A program made the position numbers and the translations under genes. Below are positions 18,921 through 27,638 of a stretch of 64,000 nucleotides of DNA, piece after piece. The notes under the pieces are model-generated. The model saw only the letters and a list, made by a program, of their open reading frames with translations. It made no database searches and was not told the origin of the DNA. Where the stretch lies: positions 163,422 to 227,421 of the forward strand of contig LNEI01000016.1 in the NCBI GenBank assembly GCA_001464455.1. Direction: 5' to 3'. Each line of letters opens with the position of its first letter. The first letter of the stretch is position 1. The DNA is from Acidobacteria bacterium Ga0077534 (GTDB lineage: Bacteria > Acidobacteriota > Blastocatellia > Pyrinomonadales > Pyrinomonadaceae).

Positions 18921-20108
18921 ATGAATTTCGAAAATTCGGCCAGATCGGCCGAGGTCGCGGGGCGACTTTCGGCTTTTATGGATGAGTTTATTTATCCGAA
19001 CGAGGCCGCGTACGCGGCTGAGATCGGAACGGGTGATCGCTGGGCTCCGCTTGAGCTGGTGGAACGGCTGAAGAGTGAAGCGAAGGCGGCGGGGCTTTGG
19101 AATCTGTTTCTTCCATCGGAGTCGGGTTTATCGAATCTCGAATATGCCCCGCTCGCCGAGATCATGGGCCGCGTGACTTGGGCAAGCGAGGTTTTTAACT
19201 GCTCGGCTCCGGATACGGGGAACATGGAGGTGCTGCATCTTTATGGCACTGATGAGCAGAAAGCGAAATGGCTGCGCCCGTTGTTGGACGGTGAGATTCG
19301 CTCGTGTTTCTCGATGACCGAGCCAAACGTGGCTTCGTCGGATGCGACGAATATTCAGTCGTCGATCGTCAGCGACGGCGACGATTATGTCTTAAACGGC
19401 GAGAAATGGTGGTCGACCGGCGGCGGTGACGCGCGGTGTAAGCTGTCGATATTTATGGGCAAAACTGACGAGTCTGCCGCGAAGCATTTGCAGCAGTCGA
19501 TGATCCTAGTCCCGATGGACACGCCCGGCGTTATCGTTCAGCGGCAGCTCGATGTGTTTGGTTTCGACGATGCTCCGAACGGGCATTCACAGATATCGTT
19601 TATTAATGTACGCGTTCCAAAATCAAACATCCTACTCGGCGAAGGCCGTGGCTTTGAGATAGCGCAGGGAAGGCTCGGGCCGGGGCGTGTGCATCATTGT
19701 ATGCGGCTGATCGGCGTGGCTGAGCGTTCGTTGGAGTTGATGTGTGCCAGGGCGAAAAGGCGCGTTGCGTTTGGCAAGCCCGTCGCTGACCAAGGCGTCG
19801 TCCGTCAGTGGATCGCCGAAGCTCGCTGTGCCATCGACCAGGCACGGTTGCTCGTTCTCAAAACCGCCTGGATCATGGACACCGCCGGCAACAAAGCCGC
19901 CCGCCGCGAGATCGCCATGATAAAAGCCGTCGCCCCAAAGATGGCGCTCAAGATCATCGACCGAGCCATCCAGGTTCACGGCGGAGGCGGCGTTTCGCAG
20001 GATTATCCGCTGACTCAGGCTTGGATTTATGCGCGATCGCTGCGTTTAGCCGACGGGCCCGACGAGGTTCATTTAGAGTCGGTGGCTCGGATGGAGATCT
20101 CGCGGTAA
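18921..20108 (+). CDS. Acyl-CoA dehydrogenase (LvaC / ACAD10-11-like)
   Basis: 395 residues from ATG 18921 ([10 protein letters not shown]); an upstream ATG at 18804 would include the candidate operator and promoter and is rejected. It has the FAD acyl-CoA dehydrogenase fold: [67 protein letters not shown]. The branch pairs with an APH kinase, fused in ACAD10/11 and encoded divergently here. By analogy with LvaA/LvaC the pair would convert a 4-hydroxyacyl-CoA, through a 4-phospho intermediate, to a 3-hydroxyacyl-CoA that can enter beta-oxidation (inference). The flavin-dependent step occurs in the cytoplasm. Confidence 0.88.
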   Translation: MNFENSARSAEVAGRLSAFMDEFIYPNEAAYAAEIGTGDRWAPLELVERLKSEAKAAGLWNLFLPSESGLSNLEYAPLAEIMGRVTWASEVFNCSAPDTGNMEVLHLYGTDEQKAKWLRPLLDGEIRSCFSMTEPNVASSDATNIQSSIVSDGDDYVLNGEKWWSTGGGDARCKLSIFMGKTDESAAKHLQQSMILVPMDTPGVIVQRQLDVFGFDDAPNGHSQISFINVRVPKSNILLGEGRGFEIAQGRLGPGRVHHCMRLIGVAERSLELMCARAKRRVAFGKPVADQGVVRQWIAEARCAIDQARLLVLKTAWIMDTAGNKAARREIAMIKAVAPKMALKIIDRAIQVHGGGGVSQDYPLTQAWIYARSLRLADGPDEVHLESVARMEISR

Positions 20109-20111
20109 AAA

Positions 20112-20150
20112 CAATAATAGCTGGTAGCTAGTAGCAATTTAGCTATAAAA
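20112..20150. repeat. Word repeat of the AGCTGGTAGCTAGTAGC type
   Basis: The 46-bp gap is mostly TAGCTGGTAGCTAGTAGCA followed by TTTAGCTAT, that is reiterated AGCT/GTAGC words. It is short but of the same character as the longer intergenic inverted repeats elsewhere in the window. Confidence 0.4.
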
Positions 20151-20154
20151 ACAT

Positions 20155-21684
20155 ATGCCAAGTATCGAAGAATCGATCCACCCGCCTGAGACGATCAGTG
20201 AAGGGGAAGCTAAGTTTGAGGCTTTTCGGAAGAAGCTTGGGTATTTTCTTGCCCCGGCGGTTTTTCTGGCGATCTTCTTTTTTCCATTTGACGATCTGAA
20301 GCCCGAGGCACATCGGCTTGCGGCGATCATGGCGGCTGTTATCGTGCTTTGGCTGTGTGAAACGCTGCCGATGACGGCGACGGCACTGCTGGGAGCGGCT
20401 GCGGCGGTTGTCCTGCAGGTGGCGGATGCGAAGTCGGTTTTTGCACCGTTTGCCGACCCGCTGATATTTCTGTTTATCGGTTCGTTTATTCTGGCGAGGG
20501 CTCTGTTTGTCAGAAATCTGGACAAACGCGTCGCTTTTGCGGTGCTCTCGCTCAAGATAATTGGCGGGCGGCCTTCGCGGATATTATTTGCGTTTGGCGC
20601 CGTAACGGCGTTTATGTCCGGCTGGATGTCGAACACGGCGACGACGGCGATGATGTTCGCTATCGGCCTGTCGATCATCTCGTTTCTGATGCGGCAGGAG
20701 AAAGAGACTGGCATCAAGATAAACCCGAGCTACGCGACCGCACTGATGCTGATGACTTCCTTTTCGGCGTCGATCGGCGGCGTCGCGACACCGATCGGGA
20801 CTCCGCCGAATGTTATCGGTATCGGTTTTATCCGCAGTCTCGCGGGGACGGACATTTCGTTTTTCAAATGGATGCTGATCGGCGTGCCGGTCGTTATCAT
20901 TTTGTTTCTGTTCCTTTGGCTGTACCTAAATTACCTTGCTCCGGCCGGCGTCAAGGTGATTGCTGGCAGCGGGGAGATGATCGATGCCGAGCGCAAGAAG
21001 CTCGGTCCGTGGACGCGCGGTCAACGCTCTGTCGCAATTGCATTTGCGGTAACTGTAGTTTTTTGGATCGTGCCGGGAATTGTCGCACTAATTCTGGGCG
21101 AGCAGAGTCAGCAGTATAAAGTCCTCAACGGCCGCCTTCCCGAATCGGTAGGAGCTCTTCTCGGGGCGATGCTACTGTTTATTCTTCCCGGTGACGAGCC
21201 GGGCGAAAAAGCGATAAGTTGGGACGACGCGGTCAAGATCGACTGGGGGGTTGTTTTCCTATACGGAGGCGGCTTTGCTCTTGGCGTTCTTTCATTCCAA
21301 ACCGGCCTTGCTGAGGCGGTTGGCCGAGGCCTGACTGAGATACTTCCATTCTCGGGCGGTTTTGGACTGCTCGTTGCGTCGGTAATAGTTGCGGTCATCG
21401 TTTCCGAGACCACCTCGAATACGGCATCGGCGAACATGGTGGTACCGGTCGTCATTGCCATCGCTCAGTCGCAAGGCGCCGATCCGTTTATTCCCGCCTT
21501 AGGAGCGACGCTCGCGGCGAGCCTCGGATTTATGCTTCCGGTCTCGACTCCGTGCAATGCGATCGTCTACGGTTCGGGCTATATTCCGCTAATGAAGATG
21601 GTTCGGTACGGAATATTGCTCGATATTGTCGGAGCAATCGTGATAATTGCACTGGTCTGGACACTCGGCGGATTTCTTCGTTAA
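20155..21684 (+). CDS. SLC13/DASS-family anion:Na+ symporter
   Basis: 509 residues with about eleven membrane segments and the two SNT sodium/substrate motifs of the divalent anion:sodium symporter family (GWMSNTATTAMMF near 160; ETTSNTASANMVV near 420), plus the C-terminal GFMLPVSTPCNAIVYGSGYI. Members import dicarboxylates, citrate or sulfate. It follows the acyl-CoA dehydrogenase by 46 bp on the same strand and may be co-transcribed, delivering a carboxylic-acid substrate to that pathway (inference). A 13-bp-stem hairpin lies 46 bp downstream. Confidence 0.88.
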   Translation: MPSIEESIHPPETISEGEAKFEAFRKKLGYFLAPAVFLAIFFFPFDDLKPEAHRLAAIMAAVIVLWLCETLPMTATALLGAAAAVVLQVADAKSVFAPFADPLIFLFIGSFILARALFVRNLDKRVAFAVLSLKIIGGRPSRILFAFGAVTAFMSGWMSNTATTAMMFAIGLSIISFLMRQEKETGIKINPSYATALMLMTSFSASIGGVATPIGTPPNVIGIGFIRSLAGTDISFFKWMLIGVPVVIILFLFLWLYLNYLAPAGVKVIAGSGEMIDAERKKLGPWTRGQRSVAIAFAVTVVFWIVPGIVALILGEQSQQYKVLNGRLPESVGALLGAMLLFILPGDEPGEKAISWDDAVKIDWGVVFLYGGGFALGVLSFQTGLAEAVGRGLTEILPFSGGFGLLVASVIVAVIVSETTSNTASANMVVPVVIAIAQSQGADPFIPALGATLAASLGFMLPVSTPCNAIVYGSGYIPLMKMVRYGILLDIVGAIVIIALVWTLGGFLR

Positions 21685-21730
21685 GACCCCGATCGAAGCC
21701 CTTTTTTTACCCTAAAACTCTTTACTTCGA

Positions 21731-21775
21731 TCACTCTGAACGACCCACATCGTTCAGAGTGAAGTATTTTCTTTC
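21731..21775 (+). terminator. Candidate terminator after the SLC13 gene
   Basis: Perfect 13-bp stem (TCACTCTGAACGA, 21731-21743, with its complement 21750-21762) and a 6-nt loop, followed by the moderately T-rich AGTATTTTCTTTC. The rest of the 438-bp gap to pilM shows no convincing gene. A possible sigma70 promoter TTGACA-15-TGTAAT (21804-21830) has a short spacer and is only suggestive. Confidence 0.6.
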
Positions 21776-22122
21776 ATTCTGCGTTAAACAGTGCAAAAAA
21801 GTGTTGACAGATATTTTGCATTACTGTAATTTTTATAGAGTGATGGTCATATCCACCATCGCACCTTCGCCACCAGGAACGGCAAAGTTTTCTGAAGTTA
21901 GGTTCCGTGAGGTCGCATCCGCGATCGAAAACATCCGACAAATGTGGGTTTTAGGCAAATCTCTAGTGTCCTGCCGACTGTGAACATTCCTTACTTTTCG
22001 GTCTATCGGCTGGTGGCAAAACCTTCAGAATCAAAACACGCATTTGATCGGTTGGGAACAAAAGAAAACTTTTCGAAGAAAGACAGCTTCGGTCGCGAAG
22101 CTAACTCAAGGAGCAAAAAATA

Positions 22123-23172
22123 ATGTTCGGTAAAAAGAAAAGCGTTGCCGGTTTGGACATCGGTTCCAGCTCGATCAAGATGGTCGAACTCGAAGGCAAG
22201 CTGAATAACTTAAATCTAGTAAGCCTCGGATTCGAGAATCTGCCGGGCGACACGATCATCGACGGTCAGATCATGGAGCTGAACGTCGTTTCCGACGTTA
22301 TCCAGAGTGTTTGCAACAACCATCAGGTCACGGCGACGAATGTCGTTACCGGCGTTAGCGGACACTCGGTCATTCTTAAGAACATTGTGCTTCCGCCGAT
22401 GACCCGCGAAGAACTTGAAGAATCGATCGACTGGCACGCTGAGGAACATATCCCATACGATCTCGCTGATGTCAGCCTCGATTATCAGGTGACCGCCGAA
22501 ACGCCTGACTCGACACACGTCCTGATCGCAGCTTGCAAACGCGAGCGCATCGACAATATCAAACAGGCGATCCAGTTGGCCGGAAAGACACCGGTCGTGA
22601 TCGATGTTGACACTTTTGCCCTTCAGAACTGCTACGAAGTCAATTACAACCCGACAGACGATCAGGTCGTGACGCTCCTTAATATAGGTGCTTCCACGAT
22701 GAACGTGAACATCGTCAAGGGAACGCGTTCGCTCTTTACGCGTGACATTACTGTTGGCGGCAGCCAGTTCACCGACGTGCTTCAGAGAAGCCTCGGACTC
22801 AATTTTCAGCAGGCCGAAGCCGTTAAACGCGGCGTGGTCGATGCGGTTGACGGCATCGAGGAAAAGTCAATCGAGCCGCTAATGAACAACGTGACCGAGG
22901 TCGTAGCGATGGAGATCCAGAAAACGTTCGATTTCTATCGGGCAACGACCGAGGACAATGAAACGGTTGTGCAAAAGATACTTATTTCGGGCGGCGGATC
23001 GAAGCTGGTTGGCCTTGCCCAGGAGCTTTCGCATCGGCTGGAACTGCCAGTCGAGATCTTAGACCCGTTTCGCAACATTAAGGTCGATGGAAAGAAATTC
23101 GACCCCGACTATCTTGCTGAGATCGTGCCCGAAATGGCCGTAGCCGTCGGTTTGGCAGTAAGGGGAGTGTAA
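22123..23172 (+). CDS. pilM: Type IV pilus assembly ATPase-like protein PilM
   Basis: 349 residues, actin-like fold: KSVAGLDIGSSSIKMVELEG at the start, conserved PPMTREELEESIDWHAEEHIPY-type region near 87-108, and ISGGGSKLVGLAQEL near 286. PilM is cytoplasmic and binds the N-terminus of PilN, linking the inner-membrane PilNO ring to the pilus motor. It is the first gene of a complete pilMNOPQ set on one strand, with AAGGAG upstream of ATG 22123 and 5 bp to pilN. Length is normal. Confidence 0.95.
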   Translation: MFGKKKSVAGLDIGSSSIKMVELEGKLNNLNLVSLGFENLPGDTIIDGQIMELNVVSDVIQSVCNNHQVTATNVVTGVSGHSVILKNIVLPPMTREELEESIDWHAEEHIPYDLADVSLDYQVTAETPDSTHVLIAACKRERIDNIKQAIQLAGKTPVVIDVDTFALQNCYEVNYNPTDDQVVTLLNIGASTMNVNIVKGTRSLFTRDITVGGSQFTDVLQRSLGLNFQQAEAVKRGVVDAVDGIEEKSIEPLMNNVTEVVAMEIQKTFDFYRATTEDNETVVQKILISGGGSKLVGLAQELSHRLELPVEILDPFRNIKVDGKKFDPDYLAEIVPEMAVAVGLAVRGV

Positions 23173-23177
23173 CCAAC

Positions 23178-23912
23178 ATGATCAAGATCAACCTACTCAA
23201 TTCCGTAACCGAGAGACAGAACGGCACCGTCGTTGCGGTGGATCGCACCATCTCAAGCCCGAATTCACGCCTGGCGCTCATGTCGGTCGTCGTAATGGTA
23301 CTGCTTGCCGCGGTAGTCGGATGGGACGTTATTAGTTCGCAGATGGCAAAGACCGAGGCCGAACGCCAGCTCGCCGAGCAGAAGACGATCGAAGCCGAAC
23401 TGGCCGTCGTTATTGCCGAGCAGAAAGAGCTTGAAGGCAAGATCGCCGGCATCGATGCCCGAATCGAGGCGATCAAAAAACTGAGAGCCTCACAGGCCGG
23501 GCCGCAGGCGGTACTCGACGCGATGCGTGAACGCATCGCGATGTTCCCGGGCCTATATCTGGAGAGCATCGAACAAGGAAAAGACGGTATCGTCGTTTCG
23601 GGAAGTTCCCCGGATGAAGCCCAGGTGACCCAGTTCGGCCGCAGCTTGGAATTCTCGAATGGCCTCTTCACAAATCTTAGTATCGAAACGACTCGAAACG
23701 AGATCACCAACGAGAACGCCCCAGAGCCCAAACCTGGCGAAAATGGCGAGCGTCCGAAGGTGGCGATCGTGAATTTCAAGGTTCGCACTGCATACACGCC
23801 TGAGAAAGCGGCGGGCGCCAACAACGGTACAAACCCGACGACAGCCTCGGCATCCGGGCCGGCCGCCGGCGGAGCTCCGCAAGGTGCACCACCGCAAGTC
23901 GCAAAGAACTGA
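23178..23912 (+). CDS. pilN: Type IV pilus inner-membrane platform protein PilN
   Basis: 244 residues. The N-terminal MIKINLLN is the PilM-binding motif of the family. One membrane helix follows (about 33-53, LALMSVVVMVLLAAVVGWDV), then a coiled coil (about 55-115, Glu/Ala/Lys-rich) and a ferredoxin-like periplasmic domain. The last 35 residues are a Gly/Ala/Pro-rich tail (GTNPTTASASGPAAGGAPQG) that is longer than in model PilN proteins. It heterodimerises with PilO below the secretin. Confidence 0.92.
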   Translation: MIKINLLNSVTERQNGTVVAVDRTISSPNSRLALMSVVVMVLLAAVVGWDVISSQMAKTEAERQLAEQKTIEAELAVVIAEQKELEGKIAGIDARIEAIKKLRASQAGPQAVLDAMRERIAMFPGLYLESIEQGKDGIVVSGSSPDEAQVTQFGRSLEFSNGLFTNLSIETTRNEITNENAPEPKPGENGERPKVAIVNFKVRTAYTPEKAAGANNGTNPTTASASGPAAGGAPQGAPPQVAKN

Positions 23913-23944
23913 TCGGCAGATAAGCAAAATTAAAGGAAAACGAA

Positions 23945-24655
23945 ATGTTAGAGAAAATCAAAAATCTAAAGTGGCACTTCCAGTTGATGTTGCTCGTCAC
24001 CGTTGCGGCCCTGCTCTATACGTCTGTGTGGTATTTCTACACGGCCGACATTCGCACCGAAACGGCAGCCATCTCGGACCAGGTAGCGCAGCTGCAGGCA
24101 AAAAATGAAGCGGCTCGTGTCGCGACGCAGCGAATAAATGAGTTTCGTGCTCTTTACGCCAGCAAGTCGGAGGAATATGAAGAACTGAAGGTTCTCCTGC
24201 CTGAACAGCGAGAGATCACTAACGTTCTTCAGGGCCTGCAGGACACCGCGAACAGCTCCCGCCTGACGGTCATGCGTTTCAACCCGCGTGATGAAACGAA
24301 TCAGGATTCGATCATGGCCAAGCCGGTCGAGGTCGAGGTGGACAGTAATTTTACAAATCTGCGAGCCTTCTTTGACGCCATGGCCAAGCTGCCGCGTATC
24401 GTTTCGATCACTGATTTCAAGATAAATCAGCTGCCGAAGCAGACGGACGCGAAGACGATCCGGGCACAGTTTCTGCTGACCGCGTATTATGCCGGGCCAA
24501 ATGACCTGAATCCGAAACCGCCGGTTCCTGGAGCACCCGGAGCACCTGCGGTGCCCGGACAGCCCGCGGTTCCAGGAGCAGCACCAGCTGCGGCTGGTCC
24601 ACGTCCGCCGGCAGTTCAGACCGCTGCCCCTCCCGCAGCTGCACCCGCCAAATAA
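23945..24655 (+). CDS. pilO: Type IV pilus inner-membrane platform protein PilO
   Basis: 236 residues: a membrane helix (about 13-34, FQLMLLVTVAALLYTSVWYF), a coiled coil (about 40-85), a PilO-type ferredoxin-like domain (LRAFFDAMAKLPRIVSITDF) and a Pro/Ala-rich C-terminal tail of some 45 residues built of PGAP/PGQP-like units. Together with PilN it forms the periplasmic alignment scaffold. It starts 32 bp after pilN with AAAGGAAAAC upstream. Confidence 0.92.
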   Translation: MLEKIKNLKWHFQLMLLVTVAALLYTSVWYFYTADIRTETAAISDQVAQLQAKNEAARVATQRINEFRALYASKSEEYEELKVLLPEQREITNVLQGLQDTANSSRLTVMRFNPRDETNQDSIMAKPVEVEVDSNFTNLRAFFDAMAKLPRIVSITDFKINQLPKQTDAKTIRAQFLLTAYYAGPNDLNPKPPVPGAPGAPAVPGQPAVPGAAPAAAGPRPPAVQTAAPPAAAPAK

Positions 24656-24692
24656 GGTTCGATCCCACAAGAGTTAACCAAAGAGAAAAGCC

Positions 24693-25430
24693 ATGATCAA
24701 CATATCGACACTCAAACGCTTTGTCAGCATCGCTGCGTTCGCCGCTGCGTTAGTCACAGTAAGCGGGACCTTTTCGGAGATCAGTGCCCAGCGTGACCCG
24801 TTTCAAAAGCCGGGCTTTATGAAGCCAAAGGCTCCGGCACCGCCGCCGAAACCGAAGCCGGTCAAGGTCGTTAAGCCAGCCTTTGTTTACACGCCGCCGA
24901 CTGTTGAGGCTCGGATCGAGTATTTCAAGCGGATGCGTGAAGAGGCCGCCGCTAACGGGCAGCCGCTGCCGAAGGTCACGAGCGTGCTGACGCTGAACGA
25001 AATGTCAGTTTCAGGCATCTTCAAAACGCCGCGTGGCTACGCAGCGATCGTCGAAGCAATGCCGATCAAGCTTTCATACACGATATACCCGGGCGAAAAA
25101 TTCTTTGACGGCCAGTTGGTCGCCGTTGATGAAAACCGACTTGTCTTTAGAAAGGTGACAAAGGTCGGTGAAGGGAAGTTCGTGGCATCGGTCGAGAACA
25201 AGCCCATCAAGTCTTTGAGTTCCAAGGGCGAGCCTGCCGCCACTACGGCTGCCGCACCGCCGCCGGCCGAGAAGCCGGTCGAGACAGCGAGCACGGCCGG
25301 CCAGCCGGTCAAGCCCCCGACAAATCCATTCCTTTCGCCGGTCGACGAGATGAACTCGCAGCCTGCGGAGCAGCCGAAAGAGCCGGTCAAATCGGCAAAG
25401 AAGCCGGCCAAAACTGCTAAGAAGAACTAG
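24693..25430 (+). CDS. pilP: Type IV pilus lipoprotein-like linker PilP
   Basis: 245 residues. A signal segment ends near ISAQ; there is no lipobox Cys, so unlike classical PilP it may not be lipidated. A Pro/Lys-rich extended linker (KPKAPAPPPKPKPVKVVKP) is followed by the PilP beta-sandwich (about 85-165: LNEMSVSGIFKTPRGYAAIV, GEKFFDGQLVAVDENRLVFR) and a second Pro/Ala/Lys-rich tail. PilP bridges PilNO to the secretin PilQ. Assignment rests on operon position plus the central domain. Confidence 0.85.
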   Translation: MINISTLKRFVSIAAFAAALVTVSGTFSEISAQRDPFQKPGFMKPKAPAPPPKPKPVKVVKPAFVYTPPTVEARIEYFKRMREEAAANGQPLPKVTSVLTLNEMSVSGIFKTPRGYAAIVEAMPIKLSYTIYPGEKFFDGQLVAVDENRLVFRKVTKVGEGKFVASVENKPIKSLSSKGEPAATTAAAPPPAEKPVETASTAGQPVKPPTNPFLSPVDEMNSQPAEQPKEPVKSAKKPAKTAKKN

Positions 25431-25498
25431 CGATCCCATATTCCCACAGTTTCGATTCTTTCAAAAAAGAAACGATTGACCCAGATACGGAGGAAACA

Positions 25499-27205
25499 AT
25501 GAAATCCCTTTTCAAAACACGCGTCGCGGCCCTCAAGGTCGTTGCCGCTATTGCAATAGTCACGAGTTTTGCTCTCTCGATCGCGGCTCAACGAGTTGAT
25601 CCGCAGTCGCAGGGTAAAATGTACGGCGATCCAGGATTCGTCGGCGAAGTCATCGACCTAAACGTTGTGAATGCCGACGTCCGAGAGATCCTCAACTATA
25701 TAACCGACCAGTACGGTATCAATTTCGTGATCGACAAATCGGTCAAGGAAACGCCGGTGACGGTCAAGGTCAAAGACGTTCCATGGAACATCGCCCTCGA
25801 CTCGATCCTGCAGGCACAGGAGCTTGGCGTTCAGGTGAACGGCAACATTCTCCGCGTTGCCGGTGCCGGAGTTCTCGCTAGCGAGGGAGCACTTCTTCGC
25901 GAGCGTCAGAACAACCAGATCGACACCTCGCCGCTCGTAACCGAGCTGATCCGTTTGAACTATGCAACGGCAGCCGGCTCGCAGGGGCCGGGGCAGACAA
26001 CCAGCGGAACCTCAGCCGGAGCCGGTTCGCAGTCCGGTGGTCCGAGCAACGCGATGTCGTCAGGATCAGGCGCCGGGGCAGCATCGACCACAGGTGGTGA
26101 TGGCCTGCTCCCGATCATCCGAAGAAGGCTTTCGCGTCGTGGTTCGATCGAGATCGACTCGCGTAGCAACTCGCTGATCATCACGGACGTTCCTGCTAAC
26201 GTCGCAGCGGTCAAGCAGTTGATCGCCATACTCGACCAGCCCGAGCCGCAGGTTGAGATCGAAGCTCGGATCGTCGTTGCTTCAAGATCTTTTAGCCGCG
26301 ACATCGGTGTTCAGTTGACAGCTCTGTTAACCGGAGCCCGTGGAAGCGGTCTCGGCGGCGGCACCCTGCCAAACACGCCGACTGGGGTTCCAAACACAGG
26401 CTTGATCCCAAATCCGACGATTAGTAACGACCTCTATTCGAGGATCGCGAATACGGCGATCGGCCTGACGACCGGCGTTTTCGGTACAGCTCAGATAAGC
26501 GCAATGATCAGTGCCGGTGAGCAGAAAGGCCAGGTCAAGGTGATCGCTACCCCGCGAGTAACCGCTCTAAACAATCGACCTGCCGAGATCAAGAATTCGA
26601 CGCAGATCCCAGTTGTGACCATTCAGCCCGGCAGCGGCAGCGGACAAGGCGGTGGCAACGCGGTCATCGCTACGACCGAGTATGTCGAAGTTCCGCTTCG
26701 CCTCTCGATCACCCCGCAGATCACCGATCTGGGAACGGTCATTCTTAATGTGGTCGCAGAAAACAGCTCGGCAACGAGTGCTGCTATTGGTGCTGCTCCG
26801 GCGATCAACACGCAGAGCATGAGCACTCAGGTAACAGTTCCGGATGGCGGAACAACGGTCGTCGGCGGCGTACTTTTTGATGACGAACGTGAGAATCAGG
26901 ACCGTACTCCTGGGTTAGCCAGCATCCCTATCCTTGGTAACCTGTTCAAGAGGAAAGGCGTTATCCGCAATACGAACGAGATCCTGTTCTTTATAACCCC
27001 GCGTATCACGCGTCCTGACTACAATGCTCAGGTGCAGCCGGGAACGGCACCTCGCGGCGGAGTTATCTCGCAGCCTGTCCCCATGGGCAACCCGACCTCA
27101 AACTCGCTGCCGACCCCGGCCGCGACACCTGGACCGGTAATTCTTCAGGCTCCAGGACTCGGAGTCCCGGAATCGCCTGCAGGACCGATCAAGCCGAAAG
27201 AATAG
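25499..27205 (+). CDS. pilQ: Type IV pilus secretin PilQ
   Basis: 568 residues with a signal peptide (KVVAAIAIVTSFALSIAAQ). A secretin N0/STN domain (IDLNVVNADVREILNYITDQ, about 50-115) and one N1 domain (about 135-250) are present. The N1 is interrupted by a Gly/Ser-rich insertion of about 45 residues (from about 158). A full secretin barrel follows (GQVKVIATPRVTALNNRPAE; VPDGGTTVVGGVLFDDE; GLASIPILGNLFKRK). N-terminal AMIN domains usual in proteobacterial PilQ are missing, giving a compact outer-membrane channel. A good Shine-Dalgarno (CGGAGGAAACA) precedes the start and a strong terminator follows. Confidence 0.95.
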   Translation: MKSLFKTRVAALKVVAAIAIVTSFALSIAAQRVDPQSQGKMYGDPGFVGEVIDLNVVNADVREILNYITDQYGINFVIDKSVKETPVTVKVKDVPWNIALDSILQAQELGVQVNGNILRVAGAGVLASEGALLRERQNNQIDTSPLVTELIRLNYATAAGSQGPGQTTSGTSAGAGSQSGGPSNAMSSGSGAGAASTTGGDGLLPIIRRRLSRRGSIEIDSRSNSLIITDVPANVAAVKQLIAILDQPEPQVEIEARIVVASRSFSRDIGVQLTALLTGARGSGLGGGTLPNTPTGVPNTGLIPNPTISNDLYSRIANTAIGLTTGVFGTAQISAMISAGEQKGQVKVIATPRVTALNNRPAEIKNSTQIPVVTIQPGSGSGQGGGNAVIATTEYVEVPLRLSITPQITDLGTVILNVVAENSSATSAAIGAAPAINTQSMSTQVTVPDGGTTVVGGVLFDDERENQDRTPGLASIPILGNLFKRKGVIRNTNEILFFITPRITRPDYNAQVQPGTAPRGGVISQPVPMGNPTSNSLPTPAATPGPVILQAPGLGVPESPAGPIKPKE

Positions 27206-27231
27206 CCCTTAGCTTTGTTTCTTCCGAATGG

Positions 27232-27272
27232 AAAGCCCGACCGATGTTCACACATCGGCCGGGCTTTTTTCT
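27232..27272 (+). terminator. Rho-independent terminator of the pil operon
   Basis: AAAGCCCGACCGATGT pairs with ACATCGGCCGGGCTTT (one A-C mismatch) around a TCAC loop and runs into TTTTTT. It lies 27 bp after the pilQ stop. Confidence 0.9.
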
Positions 27273-27385
27273 TGATGGAGATAGCTAGTTTATTCGGGCT
27301 TGCCCGTCTATATGGAGGATGTTTGAAAAGTTTCTCAGTCGCGGAAGATGCGAGCCGCAACTGCTTTAAGAGCGATTCTTCGGTC

Positions 27386-27465
27386 TTGTTCCGTTCTTTT
27401 CTGTGCATTCCGTGGTCAAGATCCTAAGAAGCGGACCACTGAAAACACGGAACGACACGGAACCA
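27386..27465. repeat. Intergenic inverted repeat of CCGTG/GAACACGG words
   Basis: GTTCCGTTCTTTTCTGTG...GTGGTC (about 27388-27417) is imperfectly complementary to GACCACTGAAAACACGGAAC... (about 27434-27464). The arms consist of reiterated CACGGAAC-type words. No gene is seen in the 27273-27638 gap, which also carries the next hairpin element. Confidence 0.6.
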
Positions 27466-27471
27466 GTACAG

Positions 27472-27540
27472 AGCGGGGGCGACCCGCCGATCTCAATGCT
27501 CCCGATCCATACGGAGAAGTAAACTTCTCCGCAAATAGAG
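27472..27540. repeat. Chained-hairpin element, copy C
   Basis: A GCGGG/CCCGC hairpin is followed by CGGAGAAGT/ACTTCTCCG (27512-27520/27523-27531) and the tail GCAAATAGAGC. The second hairpin and tail match the copy inside the first gene of the window (41-71). Confidence 0.7.
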
Positions 27541-27638
27541 CTGCAAGCGGCAATGGCCTGATATAGATCTCTGAGATTATCCAAAAAACTGGATTGCGAT
27601 CGGTCGCCAAGGGATGTGCCGACCTATTGTTCGAGGCT

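Noticed and set aside
21804..21830. TTGACA...TGTAAT as the pilM promoter
   Set aside because: The spacer is only 15 bp and the site is nearly 300 bp upstream; not strong enough to list as a feature.
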